Source of the DNA: Caenorhabditis elegans
Lineage: Eukaryota; Nematoda; Chromadorea; Rhabditida; Rhabditidae
Direction of reading: 5' to 3'
Assembly (NCBI RefSeq): GCF_000002985.6
Contig: NC_003284.9
Span: 4,774,001 to 4,838,000 of the forward strand
Length of the DNA stretch: 64,000 bases
How positions within the stretch are numbered: position 1 is the first letter of the stretch; each line of letters starts with the position of its first letter. The notes beneath the pieces were generated by a model, which saw nothing but the letters and a program-made list of their open reading frames with translations, had not been told where the DNA came from and did no database searches. The position numbers and the translations under genes were made by a program. Positions 22,453 through 35,600 of this stretch are shown here, piece after piece.

Positions 22453-25400
22453 TTAGAGTAGATTACGATGTACATCATTCCGAACATAGGTGTAATCTCC
22501 ATTGATGTCGCTGTTCACACTGTAGTGATTTTGCATTCTGTTGCTCGAGTGGAATGCGCTCGTCTCGCTTGGCACCAGTGGACCCTCGCTGAAAAATTGA
22601 AAAATTGAAAAATCACGTAGCATTTGTAAATTTGAAAAAAAATTGACAAACACTTTTGCATGGGGTGTTCGCTAAAACTCAAGTACTAAAGTATAGTTGA
22701 AATTGCAAGATTTCTGCCATGCATGCAATTATCAAATAATAAAGCAAAATACCCAAAATAACTCACAAATGATGGTGCAACCTCGGAGTGTAACTACTAG
22801 CTGCTGACGGCGGCGGCATTTTTGGAGGAGATGGTGGATAAAACTGCGGTGGATCAGGCTTATAGTCCGTGGCAGTGGTAGTTGTAGTGTGAGATGAAGC
22901 ACCTGAAATGTTAAAAAATTACAGTATAAAGTTAAGTTACGGTGAGTGTTTTAGGAAAATAACAGCACTGACGTTGTGGACCCACGATGCAAAGGAAATA
23001 GCGCACAGTGTGTCAACACAGTGTGCAAAACTGTTAATTTTTAATATGGAAAAAATTGCGGTTAAAATCAATTTTTATGCATCTTGTGCATCTTTGCTTA
23101 CAAAAAAAAGGTGTAAAACCTATAAAATGCAATATTTTCAAATGTCTCAAATATTAATTTTTGGATTCGAAAATTAGCTTGTAGGTGGAGCGCCTAAATC
23201 TAAGTCTGTGTTTTCAACACACAAATTGAACCAAAAATACCGAATTTCGTAATAAAACTTTTTCAAATTCCTGAAAAAAAGTTAAGTTTTTGAGCTAAAA
23301 TCTCAAATTTTGCCAACCTAAATTATCACCCTTTAATTCATATTTTGGTAATTTAATACATGTTGTTTCGTTGATTGAGAAGTTTTTCATTTGGTGGGAT
23401 CAAAACATGATCCAATTGAGTGCACCAATAGACAGAAAATGGATCTCAATAATCGAATAACCGCATTTAAATCTATTGAAATATTTAATAACGGTTGAAA
23501 ATTAAATTTTTTACAGATTACAGGATTCGGTAATTTTGGATCTAAAAAAAAAAGGTTTCAAATTTCGGTAGTTCACCTTTCAAGATGCTGAAGCCACAAG
23601 AAAATGATTTTGAACAAAACGTGTTTCCTTTTTTGAAATTAAGAATTCCTTGAAATTGAGGCCCATTGGGGCATTATGTGCTTATTGCGAATTAACTGTG
23701 TATGCGTTCTTTCAACGTTATATCGAATACCTTTAATAGGGATGGTACTCTTGAGACACTTGCACAAACAACAGACAAACATGATGAACCCGCAGAGTGA
23801 CAGGATTATCGTCGCCGAGAACAACAATACGAAAACACCGCTGACAGTTGTCAATGGGTCCAGCTCGATATCTGCAATGCAACAACATCAAGTTAATTGA
23901 CTGGATAAAGAGGATTGCCAATTTGCATATGTCTCCGTTTCATATGCAAAATTGAAGAGGTCTAGATAAAAATCAAAGTGAGAAGAATGTTGACATACTC
24001 TGACAATTGGCGGCCATCTGACGAGAGTGGATTAGGTCTTCGCCGTTTGAGCAGTCGGCGAACCGATCACACGCGGATTCGATGGGAATGCATTCTCCGT
24101 TGCCGCATGAGAATTCCCCGGTTACGCAGTTACCTGGAAGAAAATTTATTATTAGAATTCTTAATAATTCAAAAAATAACTTTCATATCTATTAACATTT
24201 TTGAAAAAAATGTTTTATGGCAATTCAAAGTTAGGCATAAAAGGGACTTTTTCGTATTGGTTTTTGATGCAAAAAAATCAGTCAATAGGTGCGCAAAAGT
24301 TTTTAAAACATGTTTTCAAAGCTTTTCTAGACTTTGAGTTAAACTATTTTGATTATTACGTCCATTTTAAATATAGCACAGCAGTGACCCAAATTAAAGG
24401 TGTCACTAAAACTTTTAAAAACATTTTATCATGATTTTTGGCTATTTTAGCACCATAGCAATAGTTTTTAATCATTCTTATGTGAACTTACCGGTTTTAG
24501 AAACCCGAAAGCTACCCCAGTGCAACTTGAATCCTTTCGAATTTGAGCCATTGGGATTTGAGTGCCACCAAAGTGTCAGTGCGTTATGTGAGCTTGTATT
24601 CAAAATGCGATTTTCAAAGTGTCCACAAAATTGTCCTGCAATTACCCAAGTACATCCACTTGATCATCACTCAATCTCCCCTCTAAACCAAACTGTTCAT
24701 GCATCTGGCCATCTGGATTAGGGTCTCACGCCGACCACCCGGTTCAAATTAATTTGAGAACTGTCGAGAATGTGGGAACGTGACATAAATCACGTCAAGA
24801 CATCATAATTCTATTAACAACATTCTTTGGATAAAAAGGCATGTAAAAAGTAACAAAATGTCGGCTCAGTTTGGAGATTACGCAACAAAAGCGGGGAGGG
24901 TCAAAGGCGGGAAAAGGGAAACCAACCGATTATCGGACCTGGCGATGTGATGTCATCGATGCGAGCAGGTGCATAGCTTTCCGGATCGAGTGTCGTTTCA
25001 TGCTGAATAGAATTGAATGTCGGGATACCGAAAAGTTTTGTCGGCTTACATCAAAGACGTGCAAAGTGTCCTTTTCACAAGTTCTCGCGTTTTCGGTGCT
25101 GGCGACATCGAATTGCAATGCCCTCACGCGAATGCTATATCCAATCGGGGCAACTAGCATAAGAACGCAGTTTCTACTTGTGTTATACGGTTCTTGGCCG
25201 TATTTGGAATGAGAATAAAGAAGTCCCGAAAACCCAGTGAGCCGTCTGTCAAGTCTTGCTTTACACTCATTCCTACTGTCCAAACCGTCAAAGAAACCTG
25301 AATAAAAACATGTACTAGTAATGCTATCACTGAGAAAAATAATACATATCATAAAAAGTTGATGTCTACTGGGATAAAGTCTACACTACGTAATGTGTGT

Positions 25401-25643
25401 ACGCTTTTATCTGATTTTGCCATAAATTGACGCAGAGTTTTCCCAATTCCAACTCTCATCCATCTTACTGATTCATATGGGAATAGAGGGGTGCGGTGGT
25501 GGTGGTTGACTAATATGGTTAAATTGTGATATATATCTTTCCGCTAGATTTCTTTAAAAACGGAACTTACTGGCAATGGGTTCAGCGGAGTAGGGCTTCC
25601 AGCATATTGAGAATAGGATGAGAGCTATGAGTAGTTTAGTCAT
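22453..25643 (-). CDS. mig-13: MIG-13, CUB and LDL-receptor class A transmembrane guidance protein
   Basis: Eight exons, 25643-25571, 25297-25050, 25002-24927, 24635-24492, 24133-23999, 23871-23731, 22902-22767 and 22588-22453, join in frame to exactly 362 residues. There is a signal peptide (about 1-20, MTKLLIALILFSICW), a CUB domain (about 33-178, ending GF.LHW-like), one LDLa repeat (about 182-225) with C-G-N-G-E-C and the acidic C-D-R-F-A-D-C-S-N-G-E-D end, one membrane span (about 235-258), and a proline-rich cytoplasmic tail (YKPDPPQFYPPSPPKMPPP) ending in a short acidic/tyrosine segment. Length and order match C. elegans MIG-13, which acts in anterior migrating neuroblasts and in body regions under Hox control to promote anterior cell migration. 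Exon 3 ends at an atypical donor, GTTGGT. A TTTCAG acceptor sits three bases before the start codon, so an upstream 5'UTR exon or trans-splicing is likely. Confidence 0.95.
23286..23475. repeat. Diverged dispersed repeat, copy B (in a mig-13 intron)
   Basis: Same word order as the copy at 12.57-12.80 kb (AGCTAAAATCTCAA, TACATGTTGT, TTCGTTGATTGAG, CTCAATAA). It contains a GGGATCA...TGATCC inverted pair. Confidence 0.35.
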
Positions 25644-27358
25644 TACCTGAAATTCTGAATTAAATGATAATTGAAGACAGCTAAAGGGGGGTTAATACTC
25701 AAATATTGTGGTAAAAGAGAAAAAATAGTCACACACAATATCACTTTACAGGTTGCTTGTAGGGAAATAGTGAAAATTAAAATAAAAAATTAGTTCTTTA
25801 ATTTAAAGCCAAATAGTTGCAAACAGTCACTTTTTCATCATTGATAATTTTGGAAGTTGACCAAAAAGTGTTTTTCACAAATTTTATATTCTAATTATGT
25901 TGCAACTTGATTTGAACGTTTGTTATAAATTTCTCAAACTTTCAAAACGTTGCCAGAAACATTTTAAAGTTGTTTTCTAATAATTCTCTTTTATTTAGAA
26001 TATTCTAAGTGTGCTTAGACGACATTTCCACTTACTGTAAGTACAGAAAAATGTTATGTTTTGACCACCTATATTTTTGGTTGTGAACTGGTGACCCAAA
26101 AAAAGAGAAGAAAACACCAAAAAAAAAGTGTGTGGATGCTTATGATGGACAATGACCTGAGGGAAGAGATCATAAAAGCAAATTTGCATACGATGAAGTG
26201 CGCAGTGCCACATAGACCTCTCCCTTGTTAGGTAAACACGTACACTCTACCTGGCAGTATGAGGCCCGACGCACACACAAGAAAATAACTATGAAGAATC
26301 AAAGCTCTACACGGATCGTCATTTTTCAAAATAGATGAGCGAGACCAACTAAAAGATGGTTTGTGAGAAAGAAAAAAAGAGCATCTATATTTCAAAACGG
26401 CACCTACTAAACATGTTGCACGATTTATGACTCCCTTGGCAAGTGTGGCAAGAGTGAAAGAGGGGGAAGAGAGTGCGCGGGAAGAGCGAGGTCCAGGAGT
26501 ATGGTAGAAGAAGGCGAGGAGGAAAGAGAATCACAAGGAGTTTGAGGATCTCATTAGTCCCGCCCATTTACGTACAAAATGAAATTAATGAATTATTTCA
26601 TAATAATTTGTCAAAATAAGGAATAAATTGAAATCTAGAAACTTTTTTTCATAATTCCTAGGCCAGGGAAAATAAAATACTACAAAAAATACATTAAAAA
26701 AGTTTTCAAAAAATTTTTAAATTTTTTTTGTGTATTCAAAAAGTCGTATAAACTCAGTTTTATCATAGTTTCAAACTATCATTATAATATAGCTGAAAAC
26801 TTTTTTAAATGCACTAAACATACAAATTATTAGTTAGCTAGCTGCAAATAAAATTTAACAGTTTAATATATTTTTCGTTCAAAGTTTCGCTTCAGTTAGT
26901 ATTGTATATTACAACTTTTTGTTAACCATCAGTCTTAGTAAGTTTTAACTGCCTGAAAATCTCAAAAGACCATACCAGTAAATTTCAAAAAATAGCAAAA
27001 CCAACCCACTAGTTGGCAATAAATCATCAATAATTGTTCCCTGATAAGAGTGCTCAAAAAAACTTCTAGTGTGGTGATAACCAACGGGAATATTGCGTCG
27101 TTCACACCGCCTCTTGACTAAAAAAAGGCAAAGATAGGAGGAAGACAGAGGTTTCAATGAGGTTGAAGTGCTGCTCCAAACTGACGCCGAAGGCCACAAA
27201 AACACATCGATCATTTGGTGATTGAACAGATGAGCCTTATATGAACCGAGAAGACAGCAACCACCCGCCTCGCGCATTCACTATTCGGCCATTGAATATT
27301 CTACTATTGTGCGGGTCTTCTAAGTCTTTCGGACCTTTTGATCAGTTTTGTAGAAGAA

Positions 27359-27368
27359 GGGGGGGGGG
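27359..27368 (+). repeat. Poly-G tract, 10 G
   Basis: Ten consecutive guanines in the mig-13 upstream region; a shorter counterpart of the 15-G run at 3.27 kb. Confidence 0.85.
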
Positions 27369-29230
27369 TCTAATTTATCAAAATTACATTACTCAATGAT
27401 GAACAATTTTTAGATCGAAAAATATTTTAATAAAATGATTGTAGCAATTTTTTATTATTATTTTAAGAGCTCACATATATTTCAAGCATCAATTTGATTC
27501 CAAATTAAATTCGGATACTCCAAAAATTTCGATTTTTATTTTAGGCGTTCTAGTGTGTGGGTCACTGACAGACACTGGAAACAGCTTCGATTAAAAAAAC
27601 TTGAACTTATTCAAGATGCTGAAAAAGGCACATCAGTCTGTCAGTAAGAAAAAAAAATAAATTTTCAACATAATTTTTTTTAACTTTTCAAAATTCTGAC
27701 ATTTACAGTCAATATATCATTTGTGAGAAAGAAGCAAAATTTAAAAAATGAAGTGAAGTATTTTATTTTTCACAAATATTTTGCTTATTTATATTAAACA
27801 TTTGATAGCAGCAAAACGTGCAAAAGTGCTGTAATTGTTTTCAAAGACTTCAAATTTTTCAGAAACGGTTGGCAATTTCCAAAAGTTAAAGCAAAATCTG
27901 AAGTATTAAAACCTTTTTTATTAAGAGTGTGAGATCTTGACTATCTAAAGCAAGACCATTGTTTTTTTAAATAATCACATAAAAAAGCTGACTAGAAAAA
28001 ATAAGATTGTAATGAAAAACAGAAAAACCATCAGTCAAAGTATTGTTGTACAGTGTGTGCCGTCCTTAAGATTTTTTTAAACCTTACTATTTTTCAGAAA
28101 TTGTCTAAAAATTCATTAATTTCGATTACAAATGCCAAAAAAATCCCCCACACTGACATCAGGTCAAAAGATGTTTTGAAATCAATTTAAAAAAATGAAA
28201 AAAAAACGTTTCTAGTTGGAATTGTGTATTCTCTACAGGACACAGAACAAAATATTGTCTTATTTATATTCTAATGAGACACTTGGGAACGTATGTGGAA
28301 AATTGAAGCAATTACTGAGATCATAACTCGACAGGTGACCACCACAAGCAGGTCATCTGTTAAGACAGTCTGTCACTCATCATCTCTTCCACCCTCTTTT
28401 CTTGCTCCTCCCTACATCTTCGGCACATTAACACTCAATCGTATGCTCATTTTCGAGAGTCAATTAATTAGGCCGACTGTCGTGACAAATCATTCGAATG
28501 TTGCGTTTCAAAAGCACATATTTCAACAAAATGGGCTGAAAGAGCCCGGGAGGGTCTTTCTTGTAACGTGTTTGTGTCGAGTGCATCGCCGGTGATTGAT
28601 GAGAAAGAACGACGAGTCCGTCCCAAGAAGCAGCTCTTCTTCCTCGCCCATTGACAGTGTATCATTTGTGGGGAAGAAGCAAGAAAAGAAAATGAAGCAC
28701 GTCTGTGTAAGCCCTAGTCATATATACCGGTTTGGTGGAGCAGAGAAGGAGATGAATAGAGTAAGAAAAAATTAAAATCAGACTACAAAGGACAGAGATA
28801 AAATGCAAACACAAAAGGACACCGTTTCTTTTTGTTCAACTACTTGTTAATCAATATGAATCAGTTTATTCACTAAATTGATAAAAGAACACGAAATGAG
28901 TAAAGATTCTCAAATAATGTACAAAAGGCAGCAACAGATGTGAACTTTTCAGAGCGCAACACATACAAGCGACGTTCGTTAGTAGTAGTAGATTGTAAAA
29001 AGTTCGTGTAACACTGCAGAGAAACTTAGTGTCAGGGTACCGACGTGGTCTGTTTTTGATGATTTTACAACTGGCACGACGGTGGTAACGCTAAAAAAAT
29101 CTGGCAGTCAGATGCACAAAAAGTGGTCAGATTTACAACTCGGACTATACATTTGATCTCGAAACCGGTGGTGGTTTTATGAGCCCACCATTAGCACTAT
29201 TAAGTTGATGAATCTAGTTGGTCGGGACAA

Positions 29231-29248
29231 ATATATATATATATATAT
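29231..29248. repeat. (AT)9 microsatellite
   Basis: Nine perfect AT units in intergenic DNA. Confidence 0.9.
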
Positions 29249-31754
29249 TAGTGCAGTATCTATTAGTCTTGCGCTTTTTACTGGGCTGAAAATTTATTTT
29301 AAAATTAGCATTAAAATTTTTTACAGATAAAATCGAACAGAAAACCGAATTTTTCGGCATAAAGAAACAAAAATGGCTGAAAATGGCTGAATGGAATACA
29401 TTTCGCAAGAATTCAAATTTATTACGTATACGGTATTAACTTTTAGAAAAAGAGAGTTTGTAAAAAATACAAAAACCAAAAACTGCCGTTTTCGTCTTAA
29501 TTAATGAGATAAGTGAGCTTGAAAATTATGGAAAATTGGAATTTCTGATCTAACACCCAAGAAAGTGCTTTTCGGATGAACAAGTTATTTGAAAAATACG
29601 CAGTTTTTGAGATTTTTCCTATTTTTCGATTTGTTAAAATAAATAAATAAATTTCTATAAGAAAAAAAAAAGATAATAAACAGTTTCACAAATAAAGTAC
29701 AAAAAAATAATCTGTGCAAAAAAGTCAAATAGGCGCAAAATTTAAATTCAGTTTTCTATAAGTTTATTCGTTTTGTTTGTAATAATATGTATGATCAGTT
29801 TTTTTTCAAACAGAATTAGCCTGAGAGAAATTAAATCAAATTCCAAAAGTAAGACCAGGTTTTCCCATTAAACAAAAATATATAGAAGTTAAAATTAAAA
29901 ACTGAAAAAAAAACAAAAATATATTACACAGAATTACTATGAAATTGTATTAGTGGAGAATACCCGCAAAAAGTGAGTTGTTTGAAAAATTTAATATATA
30001 CAAACTTTTTCGAACGAAAACCAACGTTTCAAAAAGCGACCAATTAATTAAGAATATTGAGACAAATGTTAGCGCATCGTGAATCAGCTAAACGATCGTC
30101 ATAAATTTTATGTTGCGGAAACGAGCTGCACTCGAAGAAACGAAGCGAGAGAACGAGCTGGCAGACGGGTCAGCTGCGAAAAGGGGGGATGATTGTTGTT
30201 TTGTGCAAAGAATGCTCTCAATCAGAGCACCGTGTCTATCATCTGGCTGTGTTAAAAACCATCGTTCAATCTTCCTGTCTCCTCGACTACTCCAAATCAT
30301 CAATATTGTTTTGTTCAGTCAAAAACTTTCACTATTCGATTAGAATAAGATGAGTTTTTGTAGCTTACTTGTTTAATTAAGATTATCTCATAATCAACAA
30401 CTGAGATTACAACAGATTAGAGGTCAAGGAAAGAAATGAAGTTGACAAATTTGCGTAACGATAATCAGTGTTTGGTCAGTTACGTAACGTACAGACTGAA
30501 GACTGAAGACTCGAGCAATCATGCGCAGAGTGTTACCTTGATTCTTATCATGATTTACGATAATTGTAATTATACTCCTATCTATCTCTGTATATTGAGG
30601 GAAACGAGAACCTCATGAACTGGCAGTGAAAAATGTGCTCTTCCACGAATACATTTTGTTGGTTGTCTAACAAAAACGCATTTATCAGAAAGTTGTTCTT
30701 CGGAAGCAGTTCTTCTCCCGCAAACTGATTTTTTTTCTCTAGCAAACTGTTAAGAGAATGTGGAAAGCAACTAGAAAAACGTAGCGAAAAAAAATTAAAA
30801 TTATTGCAAACTGTTCAAGTCACATATTTCAACGCGATTAGTTACTGTGTCACAGCGGGATGTCAGCACAAAGGACATTAATTGAAATGTATGGAAAACT
30901 GAACAACGGCGTTGAAACATTGCGGGAAAATGAGATTCAGCAAGTGCAGTTTGTCAATTGAAGCTCAAACTTTGAAAAAGGAATGTAACGTTAAAACTTA
31001 AAAGTGAAGTAATGTATAATCAAAAAAAAAAAGTTTTATGATTTTCAAATTGTTCTATTTTCAAGTTTCTGTTCTTTCTGGGAATTTCCGTCGAAGATTG
31101 TTTTTTTATTTGTCGAAGATTGTTTTCCTATTGTTTTTTTTTGGAAAAAATTGAAAAAATTGAAAAAAAAAAGCAAACTTTGGAAAATTTTAAAACAATT
31201 TTTTACACTTCCGTCTTTGAGATTAAAAAATTTAATTAAAAAAAATAGTAATTCCTGGAAATTATCAAACTGAATATTCATAAAACGATATTTTAAAAAG
31301 CACCGGAATTTTTGTTTTTATTGTTTTCTGAATTTTTAAAATTCATAAAATGTAAAAATGTAACATTTGTTTATAGTTCAAAAAATATATTCAACAAAAT
31401 TTTTTGAAAATTTTTTGTGCATAAAATTGTGAGGAAAAAATTGCAAAATTTCAGAATCCAGCAAGCTAATTTTTCATTCATCAAATTATGTGAATAAACA
31501 TGAATTTTTAGGTTTAATGCGAAATTGTAAAAAAAATATGGCAAAAACTGGAAACTTCGCCAACCGTGTTTCTCAATCATGTTCTGTCAGATAACTGACG
31601 AAAGGCACCTGCAATTTGTGTTGTGATAGTTCTACTTTTTATCAATCTGCTAACAAATATAGATGCAGTTTGAAATAAAACAACAACCCATAAATAGTTC
31701 AAATGTCCTTACAAATGGCTATAAATAAAACTGATCTAGTAGTCGCTAATCTTG

Positions 31755-31975
31755 ACAAAAATATGAGAAAGAGAGCCACTATTGTTGGTCCTGCAGAGCA
31801 CAATGTTGATGCATTGGGTTCTTGGCAAGTCCCCGTGGGACACTGCCCAACTGAACCGGATTGTCCGTAGTGAGCAGCACACGACTCATAACCATATACG
31901 CTGGGCCAATGTCAATCACAGACTGCCTGCCAATCCATTTAGCCGTTTTCCTAGCCACCATGACTTTTTTCTAGT
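31755..31975. other. GC-richer intergenic island with a strong hairpin
   Basis: Composition is near 50% GC in AT-rich flanks. Bases 31817-31857 can form a stem of about 16 pairs: GGTTC with GAACC, TTGG with CCAA, CA with TG and GTCCC with GGGAC, capped by a CGT loop. Frames on both strands are open (for example 31763 plus, about 35 residues; 31961-31779 minus, 60 residues), but neither shows a family or splice context. Candidate non-coding RNA, exapted repeat or regulatory element. Confidence 0.35.
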
Positions 31976-32005
31976 ATTCTATTCTCCAGTATGTTTTCAA
32001 CAAAA

Positions 32006-32011
32006 TTTATT
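32006..32011 (-). terminator. Candidate poly(A) signal AATAAA, zinc-finger gene
   Basis: First minus-strand AATAAA after the zinc-finger stop codon, about 683 nt downstream. It would give a 3'UTR of roughly 0.7 kb. Confidence 0.4.
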
Positions 32012-32525
32012 TTGAAATGGGAAGAAAATTGATGGGACAGTGGGACAGAGAGAAAGCTTGATAAAATTACTATTCTAATCGGAAAGAAATGTTTGGGATG
32101 GGTGGAACAGATAAGGAGGCCTTCAAAAATTCTGAATATCAGTTGAAGTTCACTAGTTTAAAATACATTCGAAGAAATCATTGAAATTGTACAAATTTTG
32201 ATGAGGGGTGGTGGTGAGAAAGGAAAATAAAACACTAACAACAAAAACCTAACAATGCAAGGTTACGGAAAAAATTAACGGGTCCAAAATGACTTTTGAC
32301 ACGTGTGCAAATGAATTGAAACAAGATAGAGAGCAGAATCAGGAGAAGATGAAGAAAGTTTTTAAAAATGTAAATAATGATATTTGATGGTTTAATATTG
32401 ATGAGAAATAGACAAAAACACGGGGCAAATACTTTTGATAGAGACAAAGAGCTGTTGAGAATCAATGAGAAGAAGCAGAATCATTCGTTGTTTCCCTGTT
32501 ATGAAGAAAGAAAGTGACAAATAAA

Positions 32526-32531
32526 GAGGTA
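32526..32531 (-). promoter_or_regulatory. let-7-family seed match in the probable 3'UTR
   Basis: The minus-strand transcript would read UACCUC here, the complement of let-7 family bases 2-7 (GAGGUA). It is a six-base match only, about 165 nt past the stop codon. Confidence 0.25.
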
Positions 32532-32693
32532 ATCAGAATTGACTGTGAATATGCATCGAAAAAAACCGAAGAAAACCGAAAAAAAAAACAAAAATTAAAA
32601 TGTGGATGAAAGAATGGGGGTGTTTTGGATTCGCTAGACTGACTACTAAAACTGAAAGGCAATCGGGGGGATATTTCTTGGATGATGGTGAAT

Positions 32694-35600
32694 TCAGGCG
32701 GAAGTCGTTGCTTGAGTACTATGATCGGCAAAAATGACATGAGTAGTGAACATGTACTTCTCGCCGCACTGAGTTCCGCACAATGCGCATTTGAAAGGAT
32801 CACCGTCCGAGTGAAGACTTTTATGGAGCAGGTACATTGTGTTGTCGTAGAACATCATTCCGCAATGACAGCATTCCTAAAATAATTCTAGAGTTAGATG
32901 CCATTAAATGAGTAACGGTTATGAGTGTTTTGAGTATATATACAGAAAGCGCACGAATTAACGAGCTTTGCAATGAAGTTTCTAACAGAAACTTTTTAAA
33001 AAGTTTTTTTTAATCGAAATTTGAATTTTTGAAAAAACCTGCCAAATTCTAGCTAAAAACTGCAGCAGTCCGAACTTTTTTTTGAATGGTATCAGCTGCT
33101 GCGAACCGGAAAAGGCAAAGGCCGGGCTTTTAGCTAAAATTAACTCTTTTTTTTTGAAATTTTTTGAGAAGTCTCATTGCAAAATGTTCAAAATACCTAA
33201 AACCTATAGTTTTCCTTTAAATTCAAATTTCGGAAGAGAAAGTTGATAGTTCTGATAAGGTGGGTGATGTAGAGAATCCATCATCCTTCAGATTTCAAAG
33301 AAAACTTGTGACATCTACGAGAAATTGAAAACCTCCTCATCAAACTATACATGGTGTAATGTTCGGTTTTTCTATCTCTTTTTTTAGATTTTTTCTCAAA
33401 TGAGAACGTTCCGAAAGTTGCAACAAATTGGCAATCATTTAATCAGTCTATGTTTTTAAGGTTGATAAAACCAAATTTTGGCATCAACAAAGAAATGGAT
33501 CAAAAGTCCCAATTTTTGGAAAAAAAAACTCTGTTGACGATGCTCACAATTCTAATTGCACTTCGAAAAAAGGTAAACAAAATGGTGACATTTTCAATAA
33601 CAAGTTGTTATTAGCGATAACACATACCACATTCTCCTCGTCTTCTTTTTCGGGAGTCGGTGATTTCTCTTTTTCAGTTAACGAAAGTGATGACTCATTG
33701 GCTGGCGGCGAGTGCGACTGTTCACTCGGACTTGGAGCACTGACACTCACAGAGCTTGACGTCTGCTCTGACCAGAGTTGCACCTGATCCTGCTTCACAA
33801 TCGCTGCCACTGCTGGAATGTTGTGAAGAGCCTGAAATGCAAAGGTTAATTAGCGAAAGTGTGAAGGTTTCATTGATACCGGCAATGGAATATTTGGAAT
33901 GTTGAGCATTGGTCTTGGGATGTTTTCTCCGAATCCATTGAACTGGTTCATTTGGTTTAGACACATCAACAAAATATCTGGGTTAGCCATAGGGAAGCTT
34001 GGTGGCTGAAAATAAAACCATGGAATCATGGAAATGCTTTTTATTCAAAAAGAAACGAAAGAAAGATTCTTACAATTTTGTCGAATTCAGAACTTGTGGA
34101 GTTATCGGAGGTGTCGGTGTTTGGAGGGCTAAACTCTGATTTCACCATTCTTTGCAACTGTTCTGTTATGCTCATGTTCGCAGGATCCATTGGCAAAGCA
34201 TTTCCATTCGACAGCTTCTTCCTTTTTGGCGTGTTTTCTTTTTTCGGAGAAGACTGAAAATCAGAATGAGAAATAAGAGTTCACGTTCAGGATATCACAT
34301 GATGAGAGAGATTCCACGGAAAGTGCGTCTCTTGGGGCAACCGAATTAAGCTCCGAGAACGAGAAAAACATCACCTAATAAGGCTCAGGTTCTGCTCGCT
34401 AATCATGTGTTACGTTTCCGTGTAATCTGAAGTTACATCTCTTACCTCAGAATCGTCATGTCTTGTCTGGAAATGAAGGAGAAGACGTCGCGAATTGGCG
34501 AACATCAAATTACATCGCTTACATGACGCGGGATTTGTTGACGAAATTGTGTGCGTTTCTTCCAAGTGTGCTCGGAGTGCATTGTGCTGACTAAACTGCA
34601 TGTTACATTGTGATACTGGACAGTCGAAACCAAAACCCGTTTTGATATGTGTCATTGAATGCTCTTGCATCTGAAAGTTATAGGTTTATTTTAAGTTACA
34701 TGTTTAAAACATGACTACGGTATGTTTTTAACATCTAAAAATCGGTTTTCACTTTCACACAATATTACAATTTACAATTTTCTCTGGTTTTCTCCTCGCC
34801 CCGCAACCTTTGTCTTTCATTATAAAAACCCCTTTTGATGCGAGCGAGGGTGATGGCTTTCAACTTTTCGGGAACCAATCAGAGACGCAGCTAGAACAAA
34901 AAAAAAACCGCCGACGGTTGGTATTTCTTCTTTTTTTTACTGATTGGCCCTGGGGGTAAGGTACACAGTAAAGAGCGGCAAAAATATGGAGACATCGAGA
35001 AGATGCTAGAAGGTAGGATGGGAGGTAGGATCTTCCGAAGAAAATGCGCGTGCTATCGTCAAGGTCTTTTACTTCTCATCTTCACCAACGTCGTCGGATA
35101 GTATGAAGAATCGGAGAAGAAAGACGCGCCAACCGTTTTCATATTCGACGGCATAACCTGACACCAATACCGTCAAATTGGTTCCCCCCGATTTTCCTGT
35201 TTTCTTCAGGCTCGTCGACCTTCAAGAACGGTTTTGGGCAAACAGATATCATCAGAGCGCTTGAAGAAATGGTTGATGGGCACTGCGGCAGTTCCCTGCC
35301 ATCCATGGAAGAGACTCTTCTTATTTCCGGGAAAGTGAAAATATCCAAATTGAAAACGACCTTCAGGCGGCAATCCGCCGCCTCCTTCTTCCCTCAATTT
35401 CCCTTTCCTTACGGGAGATCAGTTTCACTTTCCATTTGATTACGTAAATTGAAGATAAAACACGATTTTTGAGTTACGGAAGGCGGCAGCGGCTTCTTAC
35501 GCAACAGCCGTTAAATGGTGGGGCTAGGAGGTGGAGGGTAATAAAAAATATGCCAGACAAGCATACCTGATCTTTCCTGAAAAATCGTTTTTTGCAAAAA

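Larger units (their letters stand above)
25644..31754. other. Long intergenic region, probable mig-13 regulatory DNA
   Basis: About 6 kb with no supported gene. It includes GC-richer, partly open patches near 26.4-26.6, 26.95-27.28, 28.29-28.66 and 30.09-30.34 kb. These have no splice-linked exons or recognisable protein and are better read as candidate regulatory blocks for mig-13, whose expression is spatially patterned. A 10-G tract lies at 27359-27368 and an (AT)9 run at 29231-29248. Confidence 0.5.

Noticed and set aside
26945..27277. 110-codon minus-strand frame in the mig-13 upstream region
   Set aside because: No linked exons and no family resemblance. A regulatory block is the simpler reading.
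30110..30343. Plus-strand frame starting MLRKRAALEETKREN, basic-zipper-like at first glance
   Set aside because: No leucine heptad follows, a minus frame is open over the same DNA, and no exon connects to it.
32462..32803. 113-codon minus-strand frame at the zinc-finger 3' end
   Set aside because: It is the last zinc-finger exon read in the wrong frame plus 3'UTR sequence.
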